DNA from: Rhodospirillum sp.
GTDB taxonomy: Bacteria; Pseudomonadota; Alphaproteobacteria; Dongiales; Dongiaceae
Length of the DNA: 64,000 nucleotides
Reading direction: 5' to 3'
NCBI GenBank assembly: GCA_013822765.1
Contig: PNKY01000004.1
Location: 62,001-126,000, forward strand
The notes beneath the pieces were generated by a model. That model searched no databases. It was not told where the DNA came from and saw nothing but the letters and a program-made list of their open reading frames with translations. A program made the translations under genes and the position numbers. Below, one piece after another: positions 28,301 through 37,451 of this stretch (position 1 is the first letter of the stretch; each line of letters starts with the position of its first letter).

Positions 28301-31300
28301 GCCGCTGCCGCCGGTGATGGTCTCGGCGTTGGAGACGGTCAGGCTGTTGGTGCCGGCTGCCAGGGTCAGCGTATCCGCGCCGGCGCCGAGGTCGATAGCG
28401 CCGCTCGCCTGGGCCGCGCCCAGGGTGATCTTGTCTACCTGCGAACCGCCGGTCAGCGTCTCGACGTTCGACACCGTCAGCGTGTTGGCGCCGGCGGAGG
28501 AGAGGACGAGCGTGTCGGCGCCGGTGCCGAGGTTGATGGTGCCGGACGCAATCGCCGTGGTCACGGTTACGGAATCGTCGAGATTGCCGCCGGTGATGGT
28601 CTCGATATTGATCGCGGTCAGCGTGTTGTTGCCGAGTGACGACAGCGTGAGGGCGTCGGCGCCGGCAGCGAGGTCGATGCTGCCGCTCCAGACGGTGCCG
28701 AGCTTGACGGTGTCCGCGCCGGTGCCGCCGGTGATGGATTCGACGTTGGAGACCGTGACGCTGTTAGTGCCGTTCGCAAGCTTCAGGGTATCCGTACCGT
28801 CCCCGAGATTGGTGACGCCCGAAGCGATCGCCAAACTCAGCGTGATCTTGTCGTCTTGGCTGCCGCCGGTGATGGTCTCGGTGTTCGACACCGTCACGGT
28901 GTTGGCGCCGGCCGAAGACAGGGTCAGGCTGTCGGCGCCGCCATTGAGATTGATGGTGCCGGTCAAAGCCGTCGCCAGCGTGACGACATCAGCCGCGGTG
29001 CCGCCGGTGACCGTCTCCACGTTGGAGAAGGTGACGGTGTTGGCGACGTTGCCGAGGGTGATGGTATCGGTGCCGCTGCCGCCGAGCACGGTCTCGACGT
29101 TGCTGACGGTCGCGCTGTTGGTGCCGTTCGCCAGCTTCAGCGTATCGAAACCGCCACCGAGATCCACCACGCCGGTGGTCAGCACGGTCGCCAAGGTGAT
29201 CGAATCGTCGGCCGCGCCGCCGGTGATGGTCTCGGTGTTCGAAACCGTAAGCACGTTGGCGCCAGCGCCGGACAGCACCAGCTTGTCGGCGCCGGTCCCG
29301 AGGTCGATGGAGTTGGAGTCAACTGCGGCGCTGAGCGTCACAGTGTCGGCGCCGGTGCCGCCTGTGATGGTCTCCGCGCCTGAAACGGTCACGCTGTTGG
29401 TGGCGTTGGCCAGCTTCAAGGTATCGGCGCCGCTGTCGAGGGCGATAACGCCTGCGGTCACGCCGGTCGCAAACGTGATCTTGTCGTCCTGGGTTCCGCC
29501 TGTGACGGTCTCGATGCCAGAGACCGTGACGGTGTTGGCGCCAGTAGAAGACAATACGAGGCTGTCGGCGCCGGCATTGAGGTTGATCGAGCCGCTGAAA
29601 GCGGTGGCGAGGGTCACTGCGTCCGCGCCAGCGCCGCCTGTCACCGTTTCGACATTGGACAGGGTGACCGTGCCGCCGCCGGCAGCCATGGTGACGCTGT
29701 CGCTGCCGCCGCCGAGATCGATGGCGCCGCTGCCGGCGTTGGTGACGGTGTCGGCAAGGGCCGAGCCGATGACCACTTCGAAGCCGGAAATGGTGTCAGT
29801 GCCGGCGCCGCCGGTGACCGCGCCGGTCGCGAGATTGATGGTGACGCCGGACGTGGCTGCGCTGTAGTCGACAGTGTCGGTTCCGGCGCCGCCATCCAGC
29901 AGGTCGTTGCCGGCGCCACCGATGAGCGTATCGTTGTCGTCGTCGCCGTACAGCGTGTCGTTAAGCGCGCCGCCGGTCAGCACGTCGTCGCCGGCGCCGC
30001 CGTGGAACGCTTTCGTTGAATCGTAACCGGCAGCGGTTGCCGCTCCGGCAGTGCCGGGCAACGTGATCGTATCGTTGCCTGCGAGCGCGTCATACTGGCT
30101 ACCGGCGATGTAGGTGCCCTTGGTGACGGCGGCGAAATCGAGCGTGTCGTCGCCGTCGCTGAACAACGGCGGCAGGACGGTAATAGCGATGTCGGCGGTC
30201 TTGAGCGCGAGATCGCCATTCGCGCTTTCGGTGCTGACCGTAGTGATCGTCAATGTGAAATCGTCGGCGCTGCCCGCAGGCGGCGTGATGGTGAGCGTCG
30301 CAAAACTCCAGGCAGGGATGTCGACGCTGGTGTCGCCGGGCGTGGCCGTGAAGCTGTTGGTTCCGTCACTCAGCGTCGCGCCGACCGGGATGGCGGAGAC
30401 CTCGACCGCCAGACTCTCAGAACCGTCGGTATCGACCAGCACCGGATCGATGCTGAGGGCGATCGCGGTATCCTGGTCGCCGGTCACGTCCTCCACATCC
30501 AGGGTTGGCATATCGGCCACGGCCGTGACCGTGACCGTCAGGTCGGCGGACTTGCTGGCGGTATCGCCGTTCTCGTCCTCGGTGCTGGTGGCCGTGACCG
30601 TCAGCGTGAAATCGGCGTCGCTGTTGGCCGGTGGCACGATCGAGAGGGTGGAGAGATCCCAGCCGGAAATGTCGGCCTTGGTGTCGCCGACCGTCGCCGT
30701 GAAGCTGTTGGCGCCGTCACTCAAGACCGCACCGACCGGAATGCCGGCGACCTGGAGCGAAAGCGTCTCCGATCCGTCGGTGTCGGTCAGGGCCGGATCG
30801 ATCGACAGGGCAACGGCGGTGTCCTCATCGCCCGAGGCATCCACGATGCTGAGCGTCGGCGCGTCCGCGACGGCGTCCACGGTAACGGCAAGATCGGCTT
30901 TGGTGGTGGCGGTGTCGCCGTTGCTCGCTTCGGTGCTGACCGTTGTAACGGCCAGCGTGAAATCTTCGTCGCTGTCGGCCGGTGGCGTGATCGTAAGGTC
31001 CGCGAGCGTCCAGCCCGTGACGTCGATGCTGGTGCTGCCGGACGTGGCCGTGAAGCTGTTGGTGCCGTCGCTCAGGGTTGCGCCGACCGGAATGCCGCCG
31101 ATCTCGACCGACAGGCTTTCGGAGCCGTCGGTGTCCTTAAGGGCGGGCTCTATCGAAAGCGCGATCGCGGCGTCTTCGTTGCCCGATGCGTCCGCGACCT
31201 TCAGGTCCGGCGCATCGGCGACCGCCACAACGGTCAGGTTCACCGTGGCGCTGGTCACGTGGCCGGCGCCATCGGTGATCTTATAGGTGAAGTTGTCGGC

Positions 31301-32050
31301 GCCGGCATAGTTGGCATCGGCGTTGTAGGTGAAGGAGCCATCAGCGTTGAAGGTCAGGCTGCCATGCGACGGGCCGCTGACCAGGCTTGCGCTGAGGTCA
31401 TCGTCATCGCCATCCGAATCGTTCGCCAGCACGCCGGGCAGGCCGACGACGAGCGCGTTGTCTTCGTCGACGCTGTAGGCATCGTCGGTCGCAACCGGCG
31501 CATGGTTGACCGGCCCGTCTTGATGGCTGGTGAAGTCGTCGGAACGCGTGCCGGCCTGCGCCAGCGCGAGGTCGAAGGGGTGATCGCGGTCGTCGCCGCG
31601 CGTCCGGCCAAGCGCGCCGGCGGCATCGTCCTCGAAATCCGTCTCCTCGTCCTGCACCGCGGTTGCCCGCACATGACCGACGGGTTCGAGTGGAATGAGG
31701 ATCCGCTGCACTTCGCTCCAGCCGGCAGCCGGCGCCAGGGCCTCTTCGAGAATCTCGGCGTAGCCCGCCAGGAACTGCTCGACCGCCTCGCCAAAGAGGA
31801 CGAGCACGCTGTCATTCGGGAGGGTCACTTCGATCTTGCCGTCGACCAGTTCGGCGCGCGCATCGGTGAAATCGACTGCGATGCGCAATGCGATCTGCGA
31901 GGTGACCTCGATCTCGATGCGCTCGCCGGGTTCGGGCGTCTGCACAATGATGGGGGTCTTCGCGCTGGTCGCGACGTGCGAATCCTCACCACCCGTCCGC
32001 GCGGCGGGCGTCGGCTGGCTTGGGGAAATCAACGGCTCGGACTGCGCCAC
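25334..32050 (-). CDS. Giant RTX / beta-repeat surface protein (2238 aa)
   Basis: A 2238-residue predicted type I secreted adhesin. Order: N-terminal module with PGERIEIEV (~40-50) like that of the VWA-RTX protein; a cadherin/tandem-95-like domain (~180-280); three ~115-residue Ig-like repeats, each starting VADAPxL (~280-625); an RTX block GGAGDDVLTGGALNDTLYG (~680-730); about 27 imperfect 46-47-residue units built around VETITGG..DDxITLG...G.IDLGxGxDTLxLS (~800-2035), probably one long calcium-binding beta-solenoid; a second RTX block (~2080-2145); and a T1SS-type C-terminus with DKLDISDLLDG and VTITGVLLTEADTDNYVV. The start codon is GTG at 32050 with a poor ribosome site, so it could be later. 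No secretion genes are adjacent. Confidence 0.88.
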   Translation of the reverse strand: MAQSEPLISPSQPTPAARTGGEDSHVATSAKTPIIVQTPEPGERIEIEVTSQIALRIAVDFTDARAELVDGKIEVTLPNDSVLVLFGEAVEQFLAGYAEILEEALAPAAGWSEVQRILIPLEPVGHVRATAVQDEETDFEDDAAGALGRTRGDDRDHPFDLALAQAGTRSDDFTSHQDGPVNHAPVATDDAYSVDEDNALVVGLPGVLANDSDGDDDDLSASLVSGPSHGSLTFNADGSFTYNADANYAGADNFTYKITDGAGHVTSATVNLTVVAVADAPDLKVADASGNEDAAIALSIEPALKDTDGSESLSVEIGGIPVGATLSDGTNSFTATSGSTSIDVTGWTLADLTITPPADSDEDFTLAVTTVSTEASNGDTATTKADLAVTVDAVADAPTLSIVDASGDEDTAVALSIDPALTDTDGSETLSLQVAGIPVGAVLSDGANSFTATVGDTKADISGWDLSTLSIVPPANSDADFTLTVTATSTEDENGDTASKSADLTVTVTAVADMPTLDVEDVTGDQDTAIALSIDPVLVDTDGSESLAVEVSAIPVGATLSDGTNSFTATPGDTSVDIPAWSFATLTITPPAGSADDFTLTITTVSTESANGDLALKTADIAITVLPPLFSDGDDTLDFAAVTKGTYIAGSQYDALAGNDTITLPGTAGAATAAGYDSTKAFHGGAGDDVLTGGALNDTLYGDDDNDTLIGGAGNDLLDGGAGTDTVDYSAATSGVTINLATGAVTGGAGTDTISGFEVVIGSALADTVTNAGSGAIDLGGGSDSVTMAAGGGTVTLSNVETVTGGAGADAVTLATAFSGSINLNAGADSLVLSSTGANTVTVSGIETVTGGTQDDKITFATGVTAGVIALDSGADTLKLANATNSVTVSGAETITGGTGADTVTLSAAVDSNSIDLGTGADKLVLSGAGANVLTVSNTETITGGAADDSITLATVLTTGVVDLGGGFDTLKLANGTNSATVSNVETVLGGSGTDTITLGNVANTVTFSNVETVTGGTAADVVTLATALTGTINLNGGADSLTLSSAGANTVTVSNTETITGGSQDDKITLSLAIASGVTNLGDGTDTLKLANGTNSVTVSNVESITGGTGADTVKLGTVWSGSIDLAAGADALTLSSLGNNTLTAINIETITGGNLDDSVTVTTAIASGTINLGTGADTLVLSSAGANTLTVSNVETLTGGSQVDKITLGAAQASGAIDLGAGADTLTLAAGTNSLTVSNAETITGGSGNDTVTIATALTGAVNLNAGTDVLYLSSAGANTISLSNTEQVYGGSQDDKITVTTALTAATIDLADGSDTLTLFNGTNSATVSNVETITGGTGNDAITLGAALTAGSIALGAGTADTLTLSSAGANMLTVTGAETITGGSQGDIVTLGAAQTSGTINLAIGSDQLILSSAGANTLTVSSVETVTGGSQDDKITFSAAIAGGAIDLGAGTDTLTLATGTNSVTISNTETVTGNTGADTVVLATAMASGTVNLSTGNDALTLSSTGSNTLTVTAVETLIGGSQDDTITFGAAVTGTVDLSAGADSLTLFNGTNIAAVSNVETLTGGTGNDAITLNTALASGIISLGTGTDTLTLSSAGSNTLTVTGAETITGGSQDDVVTLGAAQAAGTVNLLGGNDQLVLSSAGANTLTISNVETVTGGTQDDKVTFGLAITGGIIDLGAGTDALTMATGNNSITISNTETVTGNTGADTVVLATAMTSGTVNLSTGNDKLTLSSTGGNTLTVTAVETLVGGDFDDTITFGAAVTGSVDLGTGSDSLKLFNGTNTVTVTNVEALAGGTGNDTVTLGNVWTTSAIDLGGGTADKITLSSLGGNVVTLSNIETIVGGSLSDAVTLGAAQTTGSINLGTGADSLTLFNGANTMTVTAAETITGGSGADTITLGAAQSGGSIDLGGGADKLTLFNGTNSLTVSNVETIVGGTGNDTVVLAAAMVSGSINLNTGTADKLTLSSDGANTITISNTETITGGSQDDTITLGSALASTNGISGGAGTDSLTLFAAAHTITLTNVTGIESIAMQAGFNQSLTLVNGNVAAGAQLAITGASLGSGNTLTVNGAAELDGHLMLTGGAGKDSLTGGGGNDILSGGDGNDTLTGGNGSDVLRGGAGLDQLVGGAGSDTFDYDAITDNGGTGETIAGFTKGAGGDKLDISDLLDGLPGYDGNNAFSGGYVQFADSGTGNTIVKVDTDGGGDGYQTLVTITGVLLTEADTDNYVV
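25950..29656 (-). repeat. ~27 tandem units of ~140 bp inside the giant RTX gene
   Basis: In-frame coding repeat, unit length 138-144 bases, one short unit of ~78 bases (VETVLGGSGTDTITLGNVAN). Units tend to alternate between endings LSSAGANTLTVSN and LxNGTNSVTVSN. Five consecutive units are duplicated as a block (26658-28051). Confidence 0.85.
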
Positions 32051-32247
32051 GTGGGTTCGGCTCGCTTCTGAAGACCTGGACGGAAACCTTTGAGTTTCCG
32101 GACTTCATCAGAGCCGAATTAAGGTGCTGTAAATAATTGTCTCACATTTGAGGCATATGCAGTCGATCAGCACCTGGGTGTGCAAATACTAATCCAGAAT
32201 TCCTAAATCGAAGAAAAATCGTAACCGCTGTAATACTCAGCGCGCGA

Positions 32248-33036
32248 TCATTGCTTCTTGCGGTGCCCGACCAGGCTCAGCCATAGCAGGACCAAGAAGC
32301 CCAGAGCCGCGGCCGGCCAGTGGAACCAAGTGATCTCCGATCCGTCGGACATATCGAGGACGAACAAGAAGACGATGATAACCAGTGCGGCGCGCACCAG
32401 CCGCGGCAGTGCGCGGAAACGCGACCACAGTCGCGCCGCCAAGCCATGCGGCTGCGCGCCGACTGCCGCTGCCGCCTGCGGCAATGGCTTCGCCATGGCA
32501 GGTCGGCCTTCGCCGTCCAGCAGGATGCGATAGCTGACGACGGGCTCCGTTACGTTCTTGACGGGCTGCTGGCCGAGATGCTCGAAGCCGACCGACAGCT
32601 TGTTGCGCACCATGTCGTAGACCGGGCCGGAAATGAGGATGCCGCCGGGTTCCGCCAGCTCCTGCAGCCGCGCGGCGATATTCACGCCCTCGCCATAGAG
32701 GTCGTCGTCCTCGACCATCACGTCGCCGAGGTTGATGCCGATGCGGAACCACATCTGCTCCGCCTCCGGCAGCTCGCGGTTGCGCGAAGCCAGCTCGCGC
32801 TGCACCTCGACTGCGCACAGCACGGCCTCCACCACGCTGGAGAACTCGGCGATCACCGCGTCGCCCCAGGTGTTGATGGTGCGCCCGTCATGCCGCTCGA
32901 CCAGGGCGTCCATCGCCGCGCGATACTGCCGCAGCGTGCCGATGGTGCGGGTCTCGTCTTTCTCCATCAGACGCGAATAGCTCTTGACGTCCGCGCACAG
33001 AATCGACGTCAGGCGCCGCTTGACCTTGGTGGTCAT
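32248..33036 (-). CDS. Class III adenylate/guanylate cyclase with C-terminal membrane helices
   Basis: A 262-residue protein. The cyclase domain comes first (~5-165): metal Asp in SILCADVKSYSRLMEKDE, second metal/loop region TINTWGDAVIAEF, and the conserved YGEGVNIAARLQ. The C-terminal ~70 residues hold two hydrophobic helices (LVRAALVIIVFLFVLDM and WPAAALGFLVLLWLSLVG), anchoring it in the inner membrane. Start 33036 is chosen for GAGGTTGACC upstream; ATG 33093 is possible. Product (cAMP or cGMP) is not certain. Confidence 0.85.
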   Translation of the reverse strand: MTTKVKRRLTSILCADVKSYSRLMEKDETRTIGTLRQYRAAMDALVERHDGRTINTWGDAVIAEFSSVVEAVLCAVEVQRELASRNRELPEAEQMWFRIGINLGDVMVEDDDLYGEGVNIAARLQELAEPGGILISGPVYDMVRNKLSVGFEHLGQQPVKNVTEPVVSYRILLDGEGRPAMAKPLPQAAAAVGAQPHGLAARLWSRFRALPRLVRAALVIIVFLFVLDMSDGSEITWFHWPAAALGFLVLLWLSLVGHRKKQ

Positions 33037-33148
33037 GGTCAACCTCGTATGGGAGACCGGCGCCGGCGCCGGCTCGCGAACAATTTCCGTCATCAATAAC
33101 CTGCTCATTATGAATTGCGGCGGCGGTTCCGCCTACTTATTTCGGTTG

Positions 33149-34294
33149 CTAGCAGAACAGCTCGAACTGCCGGTCCGGTTCCTTGGGCGCGGCGAAGCGC
33201 GAGCAATCGAGGTCGTATTCGCGCTTTTCAAGGCCGTGACGCCGCGCCGCCGTCTCGACCCGGAGCCGGATCATGTCGGCATAGGGGCCTTCGCCCTTCA
33301 TGCGCTTGCCCCACTCGCTGCGATAGGCGATGCCGCCGTGGCACTGGCTGATCAGGCTCATCGCGTGCTTGGCCTTGCCCGGAAAATGCGCGACCAGCCA
33401 TTCGACGAACAGTTCCTTGATCTCCAGCGGCAATCGAATGAGCGTCCAGTTGACCCACCTGGCGCCGGCCATGGAGGCCGTCTCGATTATGGCTTCAATC
33501 TCGTGATCGGTGATCGCGGGAATGATCGGCGCGACCGAGACCGCGACCGGCACGCCGGCGTCGCTCAGTCTCTTGATCGCATCCAGGCGATTGGAGGGCG
33601 TGGAGGCGCGTGGCTCCAGCTGGCGCGACAGATCGCGATCGAGGCTGGTGACCGACATCGAGACCATGATGAGATCGCGCTTCGCCATGTCGGCGATCAG
33701 GTCGATGTCGTCCAGCACGCGCGCGCTCTTGGTGGTGATGCCGACCGGGTGGTTGAAGTCGCTCAGCACCTTGAGGACGCTGCGCGTGATGCGGTATTTT
33801 CGCTCGATCGGCTGATAGACGTCGGTGACGGCGCCGAGCGCCAGCACGTCCGGCTTGTAGCCGGGCTTGCGTAGCTCCTTCGCCAGCAGCTTGGCCGCGT
33901 CGGCTTTCGCGAACAACCGGCTCTCGAAATCAAGTCCCGGCGACAGGCCGAGATAGGCGTGGGTAGGACGCGCAAAGCAATAGACGCAGCCATGTTCGCA
34001 ACCTCGGTAGGTGTTGACCGAGCGATCGAACGGCACGTCCGGCGATTGGTTGTGCGACATGATGGTGCGGCTGGAATCGAACGCAACCTTTGTGGCGAGC
34101 GACGGCGGCTCGTCCTCCGGATCGCCGCTCGCTCGCGCGGTCGGCAGGCTCCAGCCGTCGTCCTCGAGCGGCCGCTCGCCCAGCTCGTAGCGGCCGGGCC
34201 GGTTGCTGACCGCGCCGCGGCCCTTCATCGCCTGATTGGGCAATGTCGGGTCGGGGACCAATGGCAGGTCCAGGTCGGGTGCGGGTTTCGGCAT
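33149..34294 (-). CDS. PA0069-family radical SAM protein
   Basis: A 381-residue radical SAM enzyme. The [4Fe-4S] ligands are CEHGCVYC (C-x3-C-x2-C) after VNTYRG, with downstream core segments VGITTKSARVLDD and VSVAPIIPAITDHE. The whole-length pattern, with N-terminal KGRGAVSNRPGRYE, matches the Rv2578c/PA0069 group, related to spore-photoproduct lyase-like proteins; the reaction is not established. Start 34294 gives the usual N-terminus. Confidence 0.87.
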   Translation of the reverse strand: MPKPAPDLDLPLVPDPTLPNQAMKGRGAVSNRPGRYELGERPLEDDGWSLPTARASGDPEDEPPSLATKVAFDSSRTIMSHNQSPDVPFDRSVNTYRGCEHGCVYCFARPTHAYLGLSPGLDFESRLFAKADAAKLLAKELRKPGYKPDVLALGAVTDVYQPIERKYRITRSVLKVLSDFNHPVGITTKSARVLDDIDLIADMAKRDLIMVSMSVTSLDRDLSRQLEPRASTPSNRLDAIKRLSDAGVPVAVSVAPIIPAITDHEIEAIIETASMAGARWVNWTLIRLPLEIKELFVEWLVAHFPGKAKHAMSLISQCHGGIAYRSEWGKRMKGEGPYADMIRLRVETAARRHGLEKREYDLDCSRFAAPKEPDRQFELFC

Positions 34295-34408
34295 GGCCAA
34301 ATTCTGCTCCGGCAAAGAGAACAAATCAAGAACAAAGCGGATGGACTGCGGTTGCTGTGATGTCACACAAACCGCGCCAGTAAGAGTCGTGCAGGAGAGG
34401 GCCGAGTG

Positions 34409-35482
34409 CTACCAGCCGGCGACGCCGGCGATCAGCTTGTCCATGACGGCGGGGCCTTCGTCGAGGACCATGCGACGCCAGGAGGGATCGGGCGGGTTCA
34501 TGATGTCCTTGTAGGCCTCGCGGAACTGCGCGGCGTCCGTGGCTTCGCGGCCCTCGAAGCGGACCCAGCGGTCGAGGCAGTCGCCACGGAAGATCGCATA
34601 ATCATCGGCGGTGCCGAACTCGACCACCGCGCCGGCGATGCGCGCATCGGGCAGCTCCTGCCGGATCGACTGGCACAAAAGTCCGCGATACTTCGGCGTC
34701 GATCCCGACTTGAATGCGGACTTCTCTTGCAGTTCGCGATTCCACCAGCGGCTAGCGGCGGCGTGCTCCGCGCTGCCTGGCTCATCGAACATGAGATAGA
34801 CAATTTCGCCGAAGCTGCCGACGCCGGTGTGCCAGTCGACGAAGCCGATGGTGCGCGCGGCGCCGAGATGCTCCGTGACGATGCGCCGGAACAGCAGGTT
34901 GGACCATTCCGGTTCCTTGCCGGCATAGAACAGGCCATCGGGCCGATCGCACTGTCCCTCCAGCATCTCGTTCTCGAGATGCCAGCCATTGCGATCGAGG
35001 TGCGCCTTGTAGCCGCGATAGGCGTCGAGGGCGCGGCGTGCGTCGGTCGGATCGAAATCGAAGAACGGCGCCAGTGAATCATAGCCGGGGTTCTGCCGCT
35101 CGTAGCCGATGTTGTCGCGGATGAAATTGCGGTTCAGATCGACATTGTTCTCGGTGGTTCGGGTCTTGTGCGAGAACGCCCAGGGATTGATCGCGTGCAC
35201 CAGCACGATCTGGATGTCGTCCTTGATCCTGCCGCGATTGGTCAGCCAGTGGTGCAGGACCGCGGAGCCGGCGTAGCCTTCGACGCCGTGCGTTCCGGTG
35301 ATCGCGATCGCCGCCCGCTCTCCGCGCTCGGCACCGAGCACGGCGACATCGCAGAGAAGCGGTTCGCCGGCGAGGCCCACTACATCGTCGCGGCCATAGC
35401 TGTGGATGCGCGCGCCGGCATCGCGGGCCGCGGCCAGGAACTTGGCCCGCGCTTCCGCATAGCTTTCGGAGAAGCTATCCAT
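34409..35482 (-). CDS. DUF2817 (M14-like zinc carboxypeptidase fold) protein
   Basis: A 357-residue cytosolic protein. Zinc-carboxypeptidase-like landmarks: ITGTHGVEGYAGSAV (H..E metal pair), NNVDLNRNF (substrate Arg region) and GFVDWHTGVG (third ligand His), with a late EFGT carboxypeptidase-type Glu. This matches DUF2817. It follows the epimerase gene by 15 bases in the same direction, so the two are co-transcribed. The substrate is unknown. Confidence 0.85.
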   Translation of the reverse strand: MDSFSESYAEARAKFLAAARDAGARIHSYGRDDVVGLAGEPLLCDVAVLGAERGERAAIAITGTHGVEGYAGSAVLHHWLTNRGRIKDDIQIVLVHAINPWAFSHKTRTTENNVDLNRNFIRDNIGYERQNPGYDSLAPFFDFDPTDARRALDAYRGYKAHLDRNGWHLENEMLEGQCDRPDGLFYAGKEPEWSNLLFRRIVTEHLGAARTIGFVDWHTGVGSFGEIVYLMFDEPGSAEHAAASRWWNRELQEKSAFKSGSTPKYRGLLCQSIRQELPDARIAGAVVEFGTADDYAIFRGDCLDRWVRFEGREATDAAQFREAYKDIMNPPDPSWRRMVLDEGPAVMDKLIAGVAGW

Positions 35483-35497
35483 GGCTCGCGCGTCGGC

Positions 35498-36388
35498 TCA
35501 CGCCTTCACGTAGTTGCGCCAGAAGTGCTTCTGCTCGAAGCCGAGCTTGTCGCGCGCCTTCCTGTTGGAGAGCAGAGTCTCGAACTCGCCGAGCTTCGCC
35601 TTCACCGGCACCTTGGGATAGAAGCGCTTCAGCAGCTCCGCGGTCGGCAGGTCGGATGACGTGTCGCCGCTCGCCGCGTTGAACACCTGGAAGCCGAGGC
35701 CGTTGGTCTCGATGCAGCGGTGGCACAATTCGCCCAGGTCGCGCGCGTCGATGTAGCTCCAGGCGATCTTCTTGCGGAAGCCGGGATCCTTGAACCATTT
35801 CGGGAACAGCGCGTATTCGTGCGGCTCGATCACGTTGCCGATGCGCAGGGCATAGATGTCGGCGTTGGTGCGCTGGGCGAAGGCGCGCGCGGTCTGCTCG
35901 TTGATCACCTTGGACAGGGCGTAGCTGTCCATCGGGTTGACGTCGTATTCCTCGTCCAGCGGGAAATAGTCCGGCTCGCGCGGTGTCTCGGCGAATACCA
36001 CGCCATAGGTGGTCTCGCTCGACGCGACGATGATCTTCTTGATGCCGAGTTTCACCGCCGCTTCGATGATGTTGTAGGTACCCATCACGTTGATGCGGTA
36101 GAGCTCGTTGTCCGGCGTGATCATGATGCGCGGGATGGCGGCGAAATGCACCACTGCGTCGATCGGCTGGGGGCGCAGGTCGGGGTCGAACTCGTGCAGC
36201 CCGGTATAGTGGGTGAGCGCGTTGAACACCTGGCCGGAATCGGTGATGTCGGTGATGAGGGTGCGGGCCTTGGGATTGTCCAGCGGCTTGGTGTCGAGGT
36301 TGAGGACCTGATAGCCGTGATCCAGCAGCACCTGCAGGGCATGCTTGCCTGCCTTGCCGCTGCCGCCGGTAAAGACCACTCGTTTCAT
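35498..36388 (-). CDS. NAD-dependent epimerase/dehydratase (extended SDR)
   Basis: A 296-residue SDR. The nucleotide-binding motif is TGGSGKAGKHAL at the N-terminus; the catalytic Tyr-Lys pair is YALSK following DEEYDVNPMDS; SSETTYGV supplies the Ser/Thr. The type resembles uronate dehydrogenase/UDP-sugar epimerase-like proteins. Start 36388 is supported by GGGAGGAAG. It is the first gene of a two-gene operon with the DUF2817 protein. Confidence 0.86.
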   Translation of the reverse strand: MKRVVFTGGSGKAGKHALQVLLDHGYQVLNLDTKPLDNPKARTLITDITDSGQVFNALTHYTGLHEFDPDLRPQPIDAVVHFAAIPRIMITPDNELYRINVMGTYNIIEAAVKLGIKKIIVASSETTYGVVFAETPREPDYFPLDEEYDVNPMDSYALSKVINEQTARAFAQRTNADIYALRIGNVIEPHEYALFPKWFKDPGFRKKIAWSYIDARDLGELCHRCIETNGLGFQVFNAASGDTSSDLPTAELLKRFYPKVPVKAKLGEFETLLSNRKARDKLGFEQKHFWRNYVKA

Positions 36389-36476
36389 AGGCACTTCCTC
36401 CCGCCGAAATCGCGAATGCGCCATCTATAGCGGGCGTCCGCCGATCTTGGAAGGATGGAAGGTGAGGGCTTTGCCC

Positions 36477-37100
36477 TCACTGCAGATCGAGCGCGTTGGT
36501 TTTTTCTTGGGGCAGGTCGCTGGATCGCCAGGTGAAGAAGAACAGGACTGTCCGCTCGTACTGATGCGAATAGCCGAGTTGCGGGTCCGCAATGTCGATG
36601 AGCTTGCCGTCTGACGTGCTGCAGCCGAAGGCGGCGATCTTGGCGACGCCTTGCCGGACCCTGTCCCGGTAGAGCGCGATCTGCGGGATCTTGGCTGCCT
36701 GGCCCGCGAACGGGATCGGCGCGTCGAACGTATCGATGCCGACCAGGGTCTGCTTGTCGTCGATCGACAGCGCGCCGGCGCGGACTTCCACCACCGCATC
36801 GGCCTTGCCCTTGTCACTCACGAGATTTGCCCCGTTGCGCAGCAGGCGGTCCCTCATCTCTCCGGCGGCATATTTGCCATCGGTCCCGTCCAGTTGTTCT
36901 GCATCGACAAAGACCTTGGTGCCGGCGGGAATCTTGAGGTTGACCTGCGCGATGGCGCGATCCACTGCCGTCGAGATCAGCAGCTGCTCGCTTGCCGAGC
37001 GTTGTGGGCTGGTCTCCCGCGTCGTGGTGCAGGCGCCGAGCGCCAGCATCGCCAGGATCAGCGCGACGAATGCAAGAATGCGAGCGCCGGTGCGATGCAT
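36477..37100 (-). CDS. Uncharacterised lipoprotein
   Basis: A 207-residue predicted lipoprotein: signal MHRTGARILAFVALILAMLA then lipobox LGAC. The mature part begins TTTRETSPQRSASEQLL, a pattern seen in small outer-membrane lipoproteins that need a polar, alpha-beta periplasmic domain; I do not recognise a named function. Start 37100 has GAGGGG upstream and begins the signal; the open frame continues further. It stands alone. Confidence 0.75.
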   Translation of the reverse strand: MHRTGARILAFVALILAMLALGACTTTRETSPQRSASEQLLISTAVDRAIAQVNLKIPAGTKVFVDAEQLDGTDGKYAAGEMRDRLLRNGANLVSDKGKADAVVEVRAGALSIDDKQTLVGIDTFDAPIPFAGQAAKIPQIALYRDRVRQGVAKIAAFGCSTSDGKLIDIADPQLGYSHQYERTVLFFFTWRSSDLPQEKTNALDLQ

Positions 37101-37451
37101 GACCCCTCGGCGGGTTTGAAATGATACTGCAAACTGCGGATTGCAGCCATGACGCGACCGCCGCTCAACCGCGGCCGCTGTGCTGTTAACGGGCCGCGTG
37201 CCGATAAGTTCCATCGCCGAGCGTGCAGCCGCTGCGCTTTCCGCTTGGTCGGTCCCACGCATTTGTGCGTATACTTGGCGATGCTGAGGGTGTGAAATCG
37301 CACCAGCCGGCGCTACGACACCGGTTGAGCCATTCAAAGAGGGCTCGTGGCAGACAACATCGCAGAGACCGGGCATGAACGGCCCAGGGATATCGGATAC
37401 GGTCGTTGCGGGAGCGACGAGGCTACCGATTCAGTTGGGCATACGTAGCGC
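37101..37451. other. Intergenic region between lipoprotein and hybrid kinase
   Basis: A 351-base divergent gap. The only coding candidate is a 33-codon GTG-started frame at 37347-37448, which stops three bases before the kinase ATG. No clear promoter consensus was picked out. Confidence 0.5.

Noticed and set aside
25950-29656. CRISPR-like regular repeats
   Set aside because: The period (~140 bp) is in frame and encodes a repeated protein motif; there are no constant repeats with unique spacers.
25313-29867. Long plus-strand open frames (over 1000 codons) opposite the giant RTX gene
   Set aside because: They are antisense translations of the tandem repeats, low-complexity Val/Pro/Ala or Gly/Ala/Asp, with no domains or ribosome sites.
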